Of a stretch of 64,000 nucleotides of DNA, positions 1 through 8,631 are shown in pieces. This stretch comes from a virus. The notes beneath the pieces are model-generated. The model made no database searches and was not told where the DNA came from. It worked only from the letters and a program-made list of their open reading frames with translations. The stretch covers positions 62,001 to 126,000 of IMG/VR virus record IMGVR_UViG_3300048838_001106; one strand, 5' to 3'. The position numbers and the translations under genes were made by a program. The first letter of the stretch is position 1. Every line of letters begins with the position of its first letter.

Positions 1-2
1 CT

Positions 3-533
3 CACGAGGCGTCGAGAACAGCGTTGTACAACACAGGAAGTAAGCATAGAGACCCGGAGATACGAGAGGCGCTATTGATGCGGCAGGCACTATGGAGAGA
101 GTACGGTGCGGGAATGCTAAAGGCGACGCTGCCTGATGACCTGCATGCAATACACATCCCCGCATTGGGGTGTTCTCTGATCCTTATGGACAACGTGTAC
201 GACGGGGAAAACCCTCTCACATACCTTCGGGCCCTGACAGTCGGCAGGCCTGTAGACAGTGGGATATGGGTAATGGCATCTCGCGATTGGCCAGTTGTGG
301 CTAAAGCGCTACAGACTTTGAACAAAATGCCTGTAGAGATGTCCCGGCTGCTAGAGCCAGAATTCCCTGGCAACTTGTCGCGCGTTCATGAGCTAATGTA
401 CCGGTACAAGCGTCACCGCATCACAGACGGCGACACGCTTATGTACCCAGGATACATCAAAGATCTGGATGCAGATCTGCTACCGCCTTATAAGCCCACA
501 AAGGCAATTTTCCGGGAGAGTGATGCTCCCTAG
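3..533 (+). CDS. Hypothetical protein, 5' end outside window
   Basis: The frame is open to the left edge, so the true start is missing; about 176 residues are visible. I recognise no family, and there is no signal peptide or membrane segment. The end (RESDAP) overlaps by 77 bases, tail to tail, the end of the opposite-strand gene at 457-1119, which is unusual in this tightly but co-directionally packed region. Both frames look coding, so I keep both. Confidence 0.6.
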   Translation, partial: HEASRTALYNTGSKHRDPEIREALLMRQALWREYGAGMLKATLPDDLHAIHIPALGCSLILMDNVYDGENPLTYLRALTVGRPVDSGIWVMASRDWPVVAKALQTLNKMPVEMSRLLEPEFPGNLSRVHELMYRYKRHRITDGDTLMYPGYIKDLDADLLPPYKPTKAIFRESDAP

Positions 534-1119
534 CGTGTCTAAGCTCCTCGATACGCTTGTTGAAGTACCTGGTTACCCAGCCCTTAAACGGCCACATCCA
601 CAAATAGGTTGGACCTGTAAACTGGCTAGTGAGCCAAGTGATGTAGGTTGCGGGCACATTACCTCCTGTGTGTCGATACTGTGCTGCAAGGCTTACGGTG
701 TAGCCTCTAAGCTCAGCCCAGGCCCTTCCTGGTGATGGGCACACAAGAAACGCGGCACACAGCAGCCACCAATGGCTGTACCAGATAGACAGCAGTGCCA
801 GCGGTGCCAGCGCATTAGGCAGCAGATACGCGATGCGCAACAGCCAATTCAAATCTTCGATGTGTTGCGCTTCGTGCATCAACACAGGCGTACTGACGCG
901 CTTAGACGGCGTGGCAATAGTTTTTCCTATTACCGTTGTGTAGCGTGTCATGTACGTGCGCTCGAATTTTAGTGGCGAGAAAGACAAGCGCCACGTCCAG
1001 ACAATCAACCAACTCAGTGCGATATGAAAGGCTGAGTCCTCTTTTTTAATCACGCGTGCACCGTACAGGGTGTGCAATTCACTGACGACAAAATCGTAAT
1101 CGTCGTAAGGAGTGTTCAT
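457..1119 (-). CDS. Membrane protein with HExxH metalloprotease-like motif
   Basis: A 220-residue protein with HEAQH at about residues 82-86, followed by hydrophobic segments near residues 91-130 and then AELRGY, where the Glu could be the third zinc ligand. HExxH plus a downstream Glu within a membrane protein is the pattern of small zinc metallopeptidases, but the family is not certain. The ATG at 1119 is preceded by AAGGA; an upstream extension in the same frame has no ribosome site. Its start codon is interlocked with that of the divergent gene at 1118. It is the only minus-strand gene in the first 34 kb, so it is probably transcribed separately. Confidence 0.62.
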   Translation of the reverse strand: MNTPYDDYDFVVSELHTLYGARVIKKEDSAFHIALSWLIVWTWRLSFSPLKFERTYMTRYTTVIGKTIATPSKRVSTPVLMHEAQHIEDLNWLLRIAYLLPNALAPLALLSIWYSHWWLLCAAFLVCPSPGRAWAELRGYTVSLAAQYRHTGGNVPATYITWLTSQFTGPTYLWMWPFKGWVTRYFNKRIEELRHAREHHSPGKLPLWAYKAVADLHPDL

Positions 1120-1336
1120 GAGTGTCCTTATGGGAAATGTACTTCGAATCCTGGCCGTTGGCGCCAGAGTACTGGCAAACACAGCGGCGGACAAGGAGAA
1201 GGTCGAGACCGTGATTGACATCGGATCTCGTATTTATGCGCATGCGCCGACGATATGTCCTTGCTGTCATGGTAAAGGAAAGGTATCACGACAGAAAGCA
1301 ATGGAAACGGAGATGGCGCTGAGGAAAGTACTATGA
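1118..1336 (+). CDS. Small protein with zinc-knuckle-like CPCCHGKGK motif
   Basis: A 72-residue protein. The ATG at 1118 follows AAGGAG with good spacing; a GTG two codons upstream lacks this. The C-terminal half has CPCCHGKGK, resembling the CxxCxGxG zinc-binding repeats of DnaJ-type domains but with only one repeat. The N-terminus (VLRILAVGARVLA) is hydrophobic and may be an amphipathic helix. It overlaps the next gene by ATGA, so the two are probably translationally coupled. Function unknown. Confidence 0.65.
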   Translation: MSVLMGNVLRILAVGARVLANTAADKEKVETVIDIGSRIYAHAPTICPCCHGKGKVSRQKAMETEMALRKVL

Positions 1337-1698
1337 AGAAGGTAGACCCGTTCAACATATCGCTGCCTGAAGACGTAGCTATCGGCATTACACCCATGCA
1401 GCCTGTGCGGCTCACATTGATGTGTATGCCATGTCGTCGTCCTCTGGAGCCAAGAAGTCAGGTGCCTCGGACAAACGTGCTGTTGATGTCGCAGTCCAGT
1501 GTTATGGAGTACGATATCATGCACGCGTGTCCTGCGTGCAATCGTCAGGTTTCGGTGCCGCACGCGTATCCATTGATAACCATGATGGATGCAGACGAAT
1601 TCGCACAGGCGACGCAGGCTGAAGACACTGACACCTCCGAAGAGATGGAACTCGTGAGCTCCATCCGAATCACCGCAGACGCCATCACTACTGAGTAA
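1333..1698 (+). CDS. Zinc-ribbon protein
   Basis: A 121-residue protein with two CxxC pairs, CMPC near residue 31 and CPAC near residue 66, the spacing expected of a zinc ribbon. The C-terminus is acidic (AEDTDTSEEMELV). It overlaps the upstream gene by 4 bases. No specific family recognised; such ribbons commonly bind nucleic acid or act as structural knuckles in phage proteins. Confidence 0.7.
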   Translation: MKKVDPFNISLPEDVAIGITPMQPVRLTLMCMPCRRPLEPRSQVPRTNVLLMSQSSVMEYDIMHACPACNRQVSVPHAYPLITMMDADEFAQATQAEDTDTSEEMELVSSIRITADAITTE

Positions 1699-1706
1699 GG
1701 GTTTTT

Positions 1707-2246
1707 ATGCTATTGTGGCTTGATCTCGAGACAACAGGACTCCATCCAGAGCGACACACGATTCTAGAGGTGGCTTGCATTCTAACCGACGACGACTTGA
1801 ACGAGAAGTCGCGCTGGGAGTCGATCGTGCGGCCTGGCGTGTCGGATGTCAGGCGTCTTATGGCGTTGACATCTGACGACTTCGTTATCGACATGCACAC
1901 CAAAAACGGTTTGCTAGACGAGATCAATGCAGGGCTGGGCGTGTCTATGGACGTAGCTGAGCAGGCCATCCTCAAATTAGTTGAGGGTATACCCAAGAAG
2001 GAGCTGTACCTTGCAGGAAACTCTGTTCACTTCGATATGCGATTTCTGCAGGAGCACATGCCATCACTGGCGAAGAAGCTAAGCTACCGCATGTTCGACG
2101 TGCGTGTATTGATGATGGTTGAAGACATGTGGTTGCCGGCCTTCACTGACAAAGGTGACCACGACGTAGTTCATCGCGCACTGGACGACATCGAGTGGTC
2201 ATTGGAGATGGCTCGACAGTATCGAGATCACTTCTCTAGCAAGTGA
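1707..2246 (+). CDS. orn: Oligoribonuclease (DEDDh 3'-5' exonuclease)
   Basis: A 179-residue protein, the usual length of oligoribonuclease, which degrades 2-5 nt RNA to mononucleotides in the cytoplasm. Exo I is WLDLETTGL (residues 4-12, D6 and E8). Exo II is AGNSVHFDMRFL (about residues 106-117, Asp113). Exo III is HRALDDIEWS (about 151-160, His151 and Asp155), giving the DEDDh set. In a phage it would recycle host and phage RNA fragments to nucleotides. The gene is followed by a strong terminator at 2276-2308, so it ends a transcription unit with the zinc-ribbon genes. Confidence 0.95.
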   Translation: MLLWLDLETTGLHPERHTILEVACILTDDDLNEKSRWESIVRPGVSDVRRLMALTSDDFVIDMHTKNGLLDEINAGLGVSMDVAEQAILKLVEGIPKKELYLAGNSVHFDMRFLQEHMPSLAKKLSYRMFDVRVLMMVEDMWLPAFTDKGDHDVVHRALDDIEWSLEMARQYRDHFSSK

Positions 2247-2275
2247 CTGTCACAAAGAACTTTGTTCAGAGACAC

Positions 2276-2308
2276 GAAAAACGCGGCAATTGCCGCGTTT
2301 TTTTTTTG
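2276..2308 (+). terminator. Rho-independent terminator after orn
   Basis: A perfect 22-bp palindrome (2279-2300, GC-rich core CGCGGCAATTGCCGCG) runs into a tract of ten Ts. The next gene's ribosome site lies immediately after the T tract. Confidence 0.9.
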
Positions 2309-2319
2309 GAGAAATAGTG

Positions 2320-3561
2320 ATGAGAAGACCAAGTTATCGCGAGATCAGAAAGGCATTCATGTCCGCTGCGAGGGAGATGTTTGCGGTAAAGAAAGCGAGT
2401 GACGACGTTGACGTTTCATTGTTGCTGGAGGGCATACGGCGCAAGGGCATTAACCTTGATGCACTTCCGGACCACCCTTATGACAGGTACTACACGGCGT
2501 TGGGTGTGGAGCACACTGTGGACGCCACGGCGGCAGAGCATCCCGACGTTGTCGACACTGTAATTGGGATGAAATCAGACCACCCATCTATGGTGCAGTT
2601 GCTGACCACAGCATACGTCGCTAACGGGAAGAACACCTTCAAGCTCACACCAGACCTGTACAAGATGTTCATGCGCACTGACCTGCACAACATCTCGACG
2701 TCATTTATACCTCCGGCTCCGTTCGAGTGTTTTTACCTGGACACGACAGGCTGCGGTCTGTGGTTTGCGCGGTCGATAGACGGCGCGCCGGTGGAGGCCA
2801 ACGGCCTGTTTGTGCTGAGTGCTGTGCGCGGTGACAGCACTTACCTGCGTGTCATGTTGTGGTCAAAAGAGTCGGCGTTGCTTACTACAAAAGCCTGTGC
2901 AGACGATTTGGGGGAGGAGATGATGGCACAGGTTCAAGAACACATGGCTCGCTTAGACAGGACGAAGAGCGAGGAATTGTGGCAGGACGCGCATCTGATT
3001 AGTGGCATGGAATACACGAACACGGATGACACTATTGCGGTAGTCGACATGCTCGACAAGGCATACCACCACACATACAACGCCATTATGCGCTCTACAT
3101 CACCGAAAGGCAGCGCTTCCGGGTACTATGCTGTGCTACAGTCAAGCGCTGTCAGGGACACGATGTCTCTGGTGTTCAACGTGTTATTGTTCCTTGGAAC
3201 AGACCCAGAGATGCTTCCCGACGAGCACGCTGCGGAGCGAAAAAAGCTTCTGAAGATGTACAAGGCAGGCAGACTCGGCGGTGCGGAGATTACACCGGGC
3301 GCACGCAAAGCTCATCAGCGCCTGATGGAGATATCATCAACGAATGTGCGGCTGCTAACGGTGCCGAGGACTACAAAAACCGCAGGAAGGGCGGCATCTG
3401 AAGACTCCTCAGGTGTGAAGTTGCACTGGGTTAGAGGGCACTGGAGGCGTCAGCCGTACGGACCGAGAGACAGCCCTGAGTACAAGATGCTCTGGATCAG
3501 GCCTCACCAGAAGGGCGACAAGGCTCATGGTGAAGTCGCATCTAAGGTGTATTCATGGTAA
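2320..3561 (+). CDS. Hypothetical protein with C-terminal HWVRGHWRRQPYG motif
   Basis: A 413-residue protein. The start chosen is the ATG at 2320 after TTGGAGAAATAGTG; the frame extends upstream to a TTG inside the terminator, which is unlikely. The C-terminal 45 residues contain HWVRGHWRRQPYGP and then WIRPHQKGDKAHG. A motif of this type (HxVRGHWRxQPxGP ... WIxPHxxG) occurs in many phage and plasmid hypothetical proteins; I know no function for it. The rest is not recognised. It is the first gene after the orn terminator. Confidence 0.85.
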   Translation: MRRPSYREIRKAFMSAAREMFAVKKASDDVDVSLLLEGIRRKGINLDALPDHPYDRYYTALGVEHTVDATAAEHPDVVDTVIGMKSDHPSMVQLLTTAYVANGKNTFKLTPDLYKMFMRTDLHNISTSFIPPAPFECFYLDTTGCGLWFARSIDGAPVEANGLFVLSAVRGDSTYLRVMLWSKESALLTTKACADDLGEEMMAQVQEHMARLDRTKSEELWQDAHLISGMEYTNTDDTIAVVDMLDKAYHHTYNAIMRSTSPKGSASGYYAVLQSSAVRDTMSLVFNVLLFLGTDPEMLPDEHAAERKKLLKMYKAGRLGGAEITPGARKAHQRLMEISSTNVRLLTVPRTTKTAGRAASEDSSGVKLHWVRGHWRRQPYGPRDSPEYKMLWIRPHQKGDKAHGEVASKVYSW

Positions 3562-3571
3562 AAGGAAGTAC

Positions 3572-3850
3572 ATGGTAACAATGATTCAAGCACATTACAT
3601 GGTCATTGCGGTCGAGGGCGCACACCATGAGTTAGTAGACGCACTCAAAGAGGTGTACCACGACGACGTATTTGCAGAGGTAATGGACAGGCAGGCAGCA
3701 GTCGACTACCAGGAAGCCAAACTTCGAATGGTGCCAAGCCCCGTTGTAATACAACTGAAAAGCCTTGAAGGCAAAACAGACACGCTGATGGAGCTCGTCC
3801 AAACGTGTGTGCTAGCCTCGAAGGATGACGGGGGCCGCAACGTACACTGA
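3572..3850 (+). CDS. Small hypothetical protein
   Basis: A 92-residue protein starting at the ATG at 3572 behind AAAAGGAAG; the longer frame from 3527 overlaps the previous gene without a ribosome site. No motif recognised. The C-terminus is GGRNVH. It is followed by a 157-base structured gap (see 3850-3987). Confidence 0.7.
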   Translation: MVTMIQAHYMVIAVEGAHHELVDALKEVYHDDVFAEVMDRQAAVDYQEAKLRMVPSPVVIQLKSLEGKTDTLMELVQTCVLASKDDGGRNVH

Positions 3851-3924
3851 ACATTGACGCCGAGGCGCACAATGTTGTACAACGACAGCGCAGCGCAACG
3901 CTGCTCCCAAGGGCTCACGCCCTT
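3850..3924 (+). other. Three consecutive short stem-loops in intergenic gap
   Basis: Between 3850 and 3924 there are three inverted repeats: AACATT/AATGTT (3850-3855 with 3871-3876) enclosing CGCC/GGCG; GCAGCG/CGCTGC (3890-3895 with 3899-3904, 3-base loop); and AAGGGC/GCCCTT (3909-3914 with 3919-3924, TCAC loop). None is followed by a T tract, so they do not look like terminators. Confidence 0.5.
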
Positions 3925-3931
3925 CACATAC

Positions 3932-3987
3932 GCCGCACAAACAAGAGAGGCAGCTTCTAACGAGGCTGTCTTTCTTGTTTGTGCGGC
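3932..3987 (+). promoter_or_regulatory. 26-bp RNA-type hairpin upstream of gene at 4008
   Basis: Arms 3932-3957 and 3962-3987 are fully paired around a 4-base loop (TAAC). The only departures from Watson-Crick pairing are three G-U wobbles, which points to selection on RNA rather than a plain DNA inverted repeat. It ends about 10 bases before the ribosome site of the next gene and has no T tract, so an RNase III-type processing site, mRNA stabiliser or translational control element is more likely than a terminator. Confidence 0.65.
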
Positions 3988-4007
3988 TGCAACACAGGAG
4001 ACACCTA

Positions 4008-4412
4008 ATGGACCCGTTTCGCCTAGAACAAGAATGTCTAGGCACGATTCTCGTCACTACGCACGCACAGGAGCGGTTTGCAGAAGCATTGGAAGCTGCG
4101 GGAGTAGAGCTCCCCAAAGGCAAGAAGCCTACAGACGACGTCAAGGCCAAGTACGAAAAGGCCGTTCGATCCCACATGAAAATCTTTTTACATGGTGCGA
4201 AAGAGTACGAACGAAAGAATCGTGTACAACAACTGGCAGCGCACGGCGCGGATGCTCGCTACTTCATTCTTCGAAAGCGCGGTGTCATATTCGTGCTGTG
4301 CAAACCTGGCCCGTCTCACGCTGATTACTACAGCGAAGAGCTCGACCTGATTATGGTCACGGCCTATCAAAAGGAAAAGTCTGAGATAGACTTTGTGTAC
4401 AAAAAGCTATGA
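4008..4412 (+). CDS. Hypothetical protein
   Basis: A 134-residue protein starting at the ATG at 4008 behind CAGGAGA. It is rich in Lys and Glu (residues 30-70) with a C-terminal beta-rich half (ARYFILRKRGVIFVLCK). No family recognised. The leader carries the large hairpin at 3932-3987. It overlaps the next gene by ATGA. Confidence 0.75.
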   Translation: MDPFRLEQECLGTILVTTHAQERFAEALEAAGVELPKGKKPTDDVKAKYEKAVRSHMKIFLHGAKEYERKNRVQQLAAHGADARYFILRKRGVIFVLCKPGPSHADYYSEELDLIMVTAYQKEKSEIDFVYKKL

Positions 4413-5077
4413 CTAAGAAAGACTTAATAGACTTCGTTCCTGCGAGTGACTACATGCAGCCAGACATCCACGATGACCTGGCTTCCGGTGTGTCTTTGTC
4501 GGACACGCTGTCATGGGTGCCGGCACCTGTTGTCGAGCCGGAAGAGGACCAGGAGACGTTCCTGGAGTATGTCGAAAAGTGGCAGCGGCGAATCAACACT
4601 ATCAACAGCGCGATGGATGTCATTGGCATGTTTGGATTCACAGGCGCAGGTGCGCGATGGCTGCAGAAAGAGGGCTGGCTGTTTCCAAAAATGAGTGCAG
4701 CGCAGACCTACATGCTGTCGACACATCACTCGGTTATGCGCGGAGGGCCTGGCAGCTTTCAGCGTTGGGTTGCAGCACGCGACGGTGCTACGCCGCAAGA
4801 CAGAGTAGCGTCCAGAGACTGGAGGTGCTCCGTCAACATGGCCGCGCTATGGTACCTGTCGAAAGACCCGAGGACAGTGATGAAGATGAACGCGTTCACA
4901 CGTGCAGAGATCGTCAGGGGGCCGTGTCAGGAGAAAGACCTGCTGGACCTTGCCGACCAGAGAATTGCAGAGCTGTATGGTCTCGAAGACGCCGACTGGC
5001 TGTTGGACAGCTATGCGATGCTGTCTAGCGTGGCGCCTCTTGAGGAGCTGGTAAAACACAGCAGGCTCCCAGACTAG
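4409..5077 (+). CDS. Hypothetical protein
   Basis: A 222-residue protein, acidic at the N-terminus (VVEPEEDQETFLEYVEKW) and helical beyond. No motif recognised. The start overlaps the upstream stop by 4 bases, indicating translational coupling with 4008-4412. Confidence 0.8.
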   Translation: MTKKDLIDFVPASDYMQPDIHDDLASGVSLSDTLSWVPAPVVEPEEDQETFLEYVEKWQRRINTINSAMDVIGMFGFTGAGARWLQKEGWLFPKMSAAQTYMLSTHHSVMRGGPGSFQRWVAARDGATPQDRVASRDWRCSVNMAALWYLSKDPRTVMKMNAFTRAEIVRGPCQEKDLLDLADQRIAELYGLEDADWLLDSYAMLSSVAPLEELVKHSRLPD

Positions 5078-5090
5078 ACAGGAGACACAC

Positions 5091-5495
5091 ATGTCCATGT
5101 ATTCGGTAAGCCAGCAGATAGACAGTTATGAGAAAATTCTGGGGCGCGCACAGAAGTGGATACGAAGAGATAAGCAGATGCGGGCGAACATGTTCAGGTC
5201 ATCAAGGCTTGTGGCTATGTGCGTGGTGGTGAGTCTTGGGTCACACATAAGCATTCTGGATACTGGTCAGTTCTGGTTTTTCTACGGATCTGCAGCCAGG
5301 TTCCCTGTGAAGACAAGCGCACCTACGGTGAAACGCTTGAGCTCTGGGTCCGTCAGGATCACTGTGTCAGTCCATCTGCCTCACGAGATGTACTCATTTC
5401 TTATCGGAGATGAGGCGGCGCGCCAAAAATTCAAGCTATGGAATCCATATCTTGGCGTTGCTTTCGACCTGCATAGCGTCGCCAGCACGTTCTGA
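5091..5495 (+). CDS. Hypothetical protein
   Basis: A 134-residue protein starting at the ATG at 5091 behind CAGGAGA. An N-terminal helix is followed by alternating beta-type segments (LVAMCVVVSLGSH, SVRITVSVHLP). This helix-then-strands plan resembles the small proteins at 8632-12427, but sequence similarity is too weak to prove relationship. Confidence 0.72.
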   Translation: MSMYSVSQQIDSYEKILGRAQKWIRRDKQMRANMFRSSRLVAMCVVVSLGSHISILDTGQFWFFYGSAARFPVKTSAPTVKRLSSGSVRITVSVHLPHEMYSFLIGDEAARQKFKLWNPYLGVAFDLHSVASTF

Positions 5496-5523
5496 TTCAT
5501 CAACCTTAAAAAATGGAGGGCTC

Positions 5524-6024
5524 ATGCGTACTCGCATACCTGTCGATACGGAGTTTGCGTATCGCAGCGAAGAAGAGGACGAGCCTAATGAACAGTGGTG
5601 TCGTGTGTTGAGAGGCGGTTCGATACACGTCGTGTCTGGAATCGTACAAGACTCGTGGGCAACGCTTGCGCTGTCAAAGCACGTCACAGCAGTGCCCCAG
5701 GTGGAGATCCACGTCTACCAAAACTCGTCGCTAGATCCTGGCAGAAAGGTATCAAGGATGAAGGTGCTGCAGGGACTGACTCTTTTGTCCTCGCTGACTG
5801 TGACGCGCCTGGAAAACTACAATGGTACTGCAACCACCGCGGCTAAACTCGACGGAATCCTTGCCATGTCGTGGCTAGCGAACCGTGAGTATGCGTACCT
5901 AAACACAGACATAGCCAAGTTAGATGCGCAGGTGCGTCTCAAAGTGCCGTCTCTCGACGAGGTGTTTGTATTGCCTTACCTGACCGTAACCACACTAGAG
6001 AGGACTGCGTGGACACGAGCATAG
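5524..6024 (+). CDS. Hypothetical protein, beta-rich
   Basis: A 166-residue protein. The ATG at 5524 follows GGAGGG; the frame is open 38 codons upstream but overlaps the previous gene. Repeated strand-like stretches (SIHVVSGIVQD, VEIHVYQN) recall the beta-rich proteins at 16283-17692. No family recognised. Confidence 0.75.
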   Translation: MRTRIPVDTEFAYRSEEEDEPNEQWCRVLRGGSIHVVSGIVQDSWATLALSKHVTAVPQVEIHVYQNSSLDPGRKVSRMKVLQGLTLLSSLTVTRLENYNGTATTAAKLDGILAMSWLANREYAYLNTDIAKLDAQVRLKVPSLDEVFVLPYLTVTTLERTAWTRA

Positions 6025-6443
6025 CGATGATCCTGCAGGCCAGGCACACCACAAAGTGGCGCACGCACTCAGCTATTCTGCATCAGCATAGGCAGGGTAT
6101 TGGCGTGCTTAACGCGTACAAGCTCGTGCTTCGACAAGAATACATAGCTTGTGGGCCTACTAACGGCGCAGGCGCACATGCTAAGGTGCACAACCATCTA
6201 CATTTGATAGCCCGGTCTCCAATGCCGTTAGATGCAACGTATCCAGCGTGGATCATTCGCATCGTTGGGTGGACGGCAAATGTCTACGAACACAGAGGGC
6301 AGGATGTGTTCGACGTGTACGCGTCCTGTATCTTATCGATTGCAAACAAGCCACAAGTGATCGGGTCAAAGCACGATATCATCGGGGTCAGCTGCCGCAA
6401 CATACCGTTTCAGATCGGATATCCTAAAACAATTTGGAGTTAA
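6009..6443 (+). CDS. Hypothetical protein
   Basis: A 144-residue protein starting at GTG 6009 behind AGAGAGGA; it overlaps the end of the previous gene by 16 bases. An internal ATG at 6027 is possible but has no ribosome site. His-rich centre (AKVHNHLHLIA). No function assigned. Confidence 0.7.
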   Translation: MDTSIAMILQARHTTKWRTHSAILHQHRQGIGVLNAYKLVLRQEYIACGPTNGAGAHAKVHNHLHLIARSPMPLDATYPAWIIRIVGWTANVYEHRGQDVFDVYASCILSIANKPQVIGSKHDIIGVSCRNIPFQIGYPKTIWS

Positions 6444-6447
6444 CAAC

Positions 6448-7416
6448 ATGAAAAGCTTGGACATTAGATACACAGACGAGAAGCAGGTGGCGCACACTAT
6501 TCACGCGCGTGTGCCCGACGCTGTCAAAGACGGCAAGGTGGGCGCTGTAGTTATTCACTTTGCTGACGATGGCGCCAAGAAGCTGTTCGACTGCAGCGCC
6601 ATCAACATGTCTACCAGCAACTACCTGGTGCTGCCTTTTGTCAACAATTCACTCGAGTTCACAGACAAGGCGATGCGCGTGTTCGGCGTAAACAGCACGC
6701 ATCCGCTGGTTGTTGAGTACTGTGCGAAGCAAAAATCTGTCAAAAATGCAGTGCCATTCAGTGAAATGCTCCGGATCTTAAACGCACGGAAGGCGTCCAG
6801 TCTGGCTAAGAAAAAGACGCATAACCAGAGAAGGCACTCAGTCAGTCTTCGAGTTCTGAATTTCCTGACAGCGCAACGTGGTCAGTGGGGCTACGTGACT
6901 GAAGACGAAGGCAGGATTGTAGTGCTGAGAGTCGCATACGATGCGAATACTGCTAAAAATCTTGGCATGTATCAGGCGTGGACCGAGAAGCACCAGGCGC
7001 CCAAAGCGACGCGACAGCTTGACTTGCCCATAAGTGGCGCCGTGGCACAAGGCGGAAAAAGCACACAGAATGCGTCGTTACGCTCAGCTATTGAGACCGA
7101 CGTTGCCTCCGCCGACTACATTGACGAAGGCGCACAGGCCTTGACTGAGATACTGCGAGACCTGCAGTGTCTGGAGAACATCTTTGACCGCCTCGGTCAA
7201 GACACCCTGACTATCAAACATCAAACACCGCCAGCACATTATGCCGTGCGGGACTTGATCTGCGACGGCGGTATAGTAGGGCCATATCTGCGCAGTATTT
7301 GGACCAGAACAGGAGGCGGCGAAGTGGCCAGGTATGAGGTGGAGGTGCTGAGGAAGTACATCGAGTATCGCATCGCTGTCTATGACGCCATGAAGCACCT
7401 ACTATCCAGGGGATGA
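6448..7416 (+). CDS. Hypothetical protein
   Basis: A 322-residue protein with a ribosome site TTTGGAG eight bases before the ATG. A basic stretch near the centre (ARKASSLAKKKTHNQRRHS, about residues 113-131) could contact nucleic acid. No family recognised. It overlaps the next gene by ATGA. Confidence 0.8.
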   Translation: MKSLDIRYTDEKQVAHTIHARVPDAVKDGKVGAVVIHFADDGAKKLFDCSAINMSTSNYLVLPFVNNSLEFTDKAMRVFGVNSTHPLVVEYCAKQKSVKNAVPFSEMLRILNARKASSLAKKKTHNQRRHSVSLRVLNFLTAQRGQWGYVTEDEGRIVVLRVAYDANTAKNLGMYQAWTEKHQAPKATRQLDLPISGAVAQGGKSTQNASLRSAIETDVASADYIDEGAQALTEILRDLQCLENIFDRLGQDTLTIKHQTPPAHYAVRDLICDGGIVGPYLRSIWTRTGGGEVARYEVEVLRKYIEYRIAVYDAMKHLLSRG

Positions 7417-7817
7417 GCATGTACATTGAAGCCAGTCCGCTGAACACAGTGATTTACGGTGGGACAGCGCAGCCTGTTGATATGGATGCTGTGCTTCGCC
7501 GTGGGCAACAGTTGTGGTGGGTACTCAAGGTCGGAGGTGCTCCCATCACCATAGGCTCTCGAATACGGCACACGCAATACGTTCGCACATCTCTTAAGGA
7601 AATCAGCCAGAGCACAGAAACTCTGACCGAGCCTGGACGTTACGTGATTGGGGTAGGGAGTCTGGAGTCAGGCAGGCGCCTGGCACTCCGTGTCGCAAGG
7701 GACGGACGCATTACGTGGGTGGACTACGCAGAGACGGGTCTGCAGGGTGCACAACTTGAAAAAACGTTAGAGGCGCTACGTGCGCTTGAACATCACAGTG
7801 AGAATACAAATGAGTAA
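7413..7817 (+). CDS. Hypothetical protein
   Basis: A 134-residue protein coupled to the upstream gene by an ATGA overlap. It is beta-rich with a C-terminal helix (QLEKTLEALRALEHHSE), a plan similar to the small proteins at 8632-12427. Function unknown. Confidence 0.75.
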   Translation: MSMYIEASPLNTVIYGGTAQPVDMDAVLRRGQQLWWVLKVGGAPITIGSRIRHTQYVRTSLKEISQSTETLTEPGRYVIGVGSLESGRRLALRVARDGRITWVDYAETGLQGAQLEKTLEALRALEHHSENTNE

Positions 7818-8565
7818 GAAAAAAGCTTGCGCCAAATGCCCTTTTCGCCAGGAAAATTTCGACAAGCTGTCCGGTTCAGACTTGCTGCAGTACACAGAAG
7901 CAGCACGTCTGGAAGAGGCTGTCACGTGCTGTTCTAAGTCCGTGACAGGCGACGCAGCGTGGCGCCAAAAGCTGATTGATGTAGGGCAGGCAGACCACTG
8001 TGCAGGTTATCTTGCCAGTCTGCATTTGGACCAGAAAGTGCCACGCAACAAGAAGCTGAAAGCCGCAATGTGGCGTGTGCACACAAAGGGAATTGTTCGA
8101 TTCAATGAGGTACAAGAGAAGGTAGACTCATACTACGAAGTTACTGATGAGTCTCAAGACAGCGTCGAAGATGGCGACACCTCTCTGGGCACCGAAGAGT
8201 GTTCGCAGGCGCAGGCGACGGCGCCTGAGCTGACAAGTCACATGCATGCTTTTCTGGAGCGCATCAAGCAGCACATCAGCACTGAGTGCGCAGATCTAAT
8301 CGAGATCAGCACACAGAACGCTGATGCACTGCTCGCAGACTATGCTGCCCGTGGATGGCAAGATGACCACGAAGAAGGTCTGCATCTTGGTGTGCTATGC
8401 AAGCCAACTACACAGACCAGTCGGTTGCTGTCTATGGGGCTCGCGCAATCGATAGACGTCATGCTAAAGCATCTATCGTCAGACCCGGAGAATCCTGAGA
8501 TTCTTGAGATGCTTATCAGCTATCTTGTGCTGTACAAGATAGCGCTGGCGTTGCGCGGCGCGTGA
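7810..8565 (+). CDS. Cys-rich CPFR-motif protein (DUF6283-like N-terminus)
   Basis: A 251-residue protein starting at the ATG at 7810. The N-terminal 80 residues carry CAKCPFR (residues 7-13), a CC pair near residue 40 and HCAGYLAS near residue 63. The CxxCPFR ... C ... CAG arrangement is that of the DUF6283 family of small phage proteins, presumed metal-binding. The C-terminal two thirds are helical and not recognised. It is followed by a weak hairpin and T tract. Confidence 0.78.
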   Translation: MSKKKACAKCPFRQENFDKLSGSDLLQYTEAARLEEAVTCCSKSVTGDAAWRQKLIDVGQADHCAGYLASLHLDQKVPRNKKLKAAMWRVHTKGIVRFNEVQEKVDSYYEVTDESQDSVEDGDTSLGTEECSQAQATAPELTSHMHAFLERIKQHISTECADLIEISTQNADALLADYAARGWQDDHEEGLHLGVLCKPTTQTSRLLSMGLAQSIDVMLKHLSSDPENPEILEMLISYLVLYKIALALRGA

Positions 8566-8589
8566 CAAGCACGCACACTACATTCGCAC

Positions 8590-8613
8590 GGGCGCTTCAG
8601 CCCATTTTTTTTT
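8590..8613 (+). terminator. Terminator before the small-paralogue array
   Basis: A short GGGC/GCCC stem (8590-8593 with 8600-8603) is followed by A and nine Ts. The stem is weak but the T tract is long, and it lies between two gene blocks. Confidence 0.6.
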
Positions 8614-8631
8614 ACCACCAAGGGAGGACTG

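Noticed and set aside
3854-4324. 156-codon frame over the structured leader
   Set aside because: Overlaps the real gene 4008-4412 in another frame and lacks a ribosome site.
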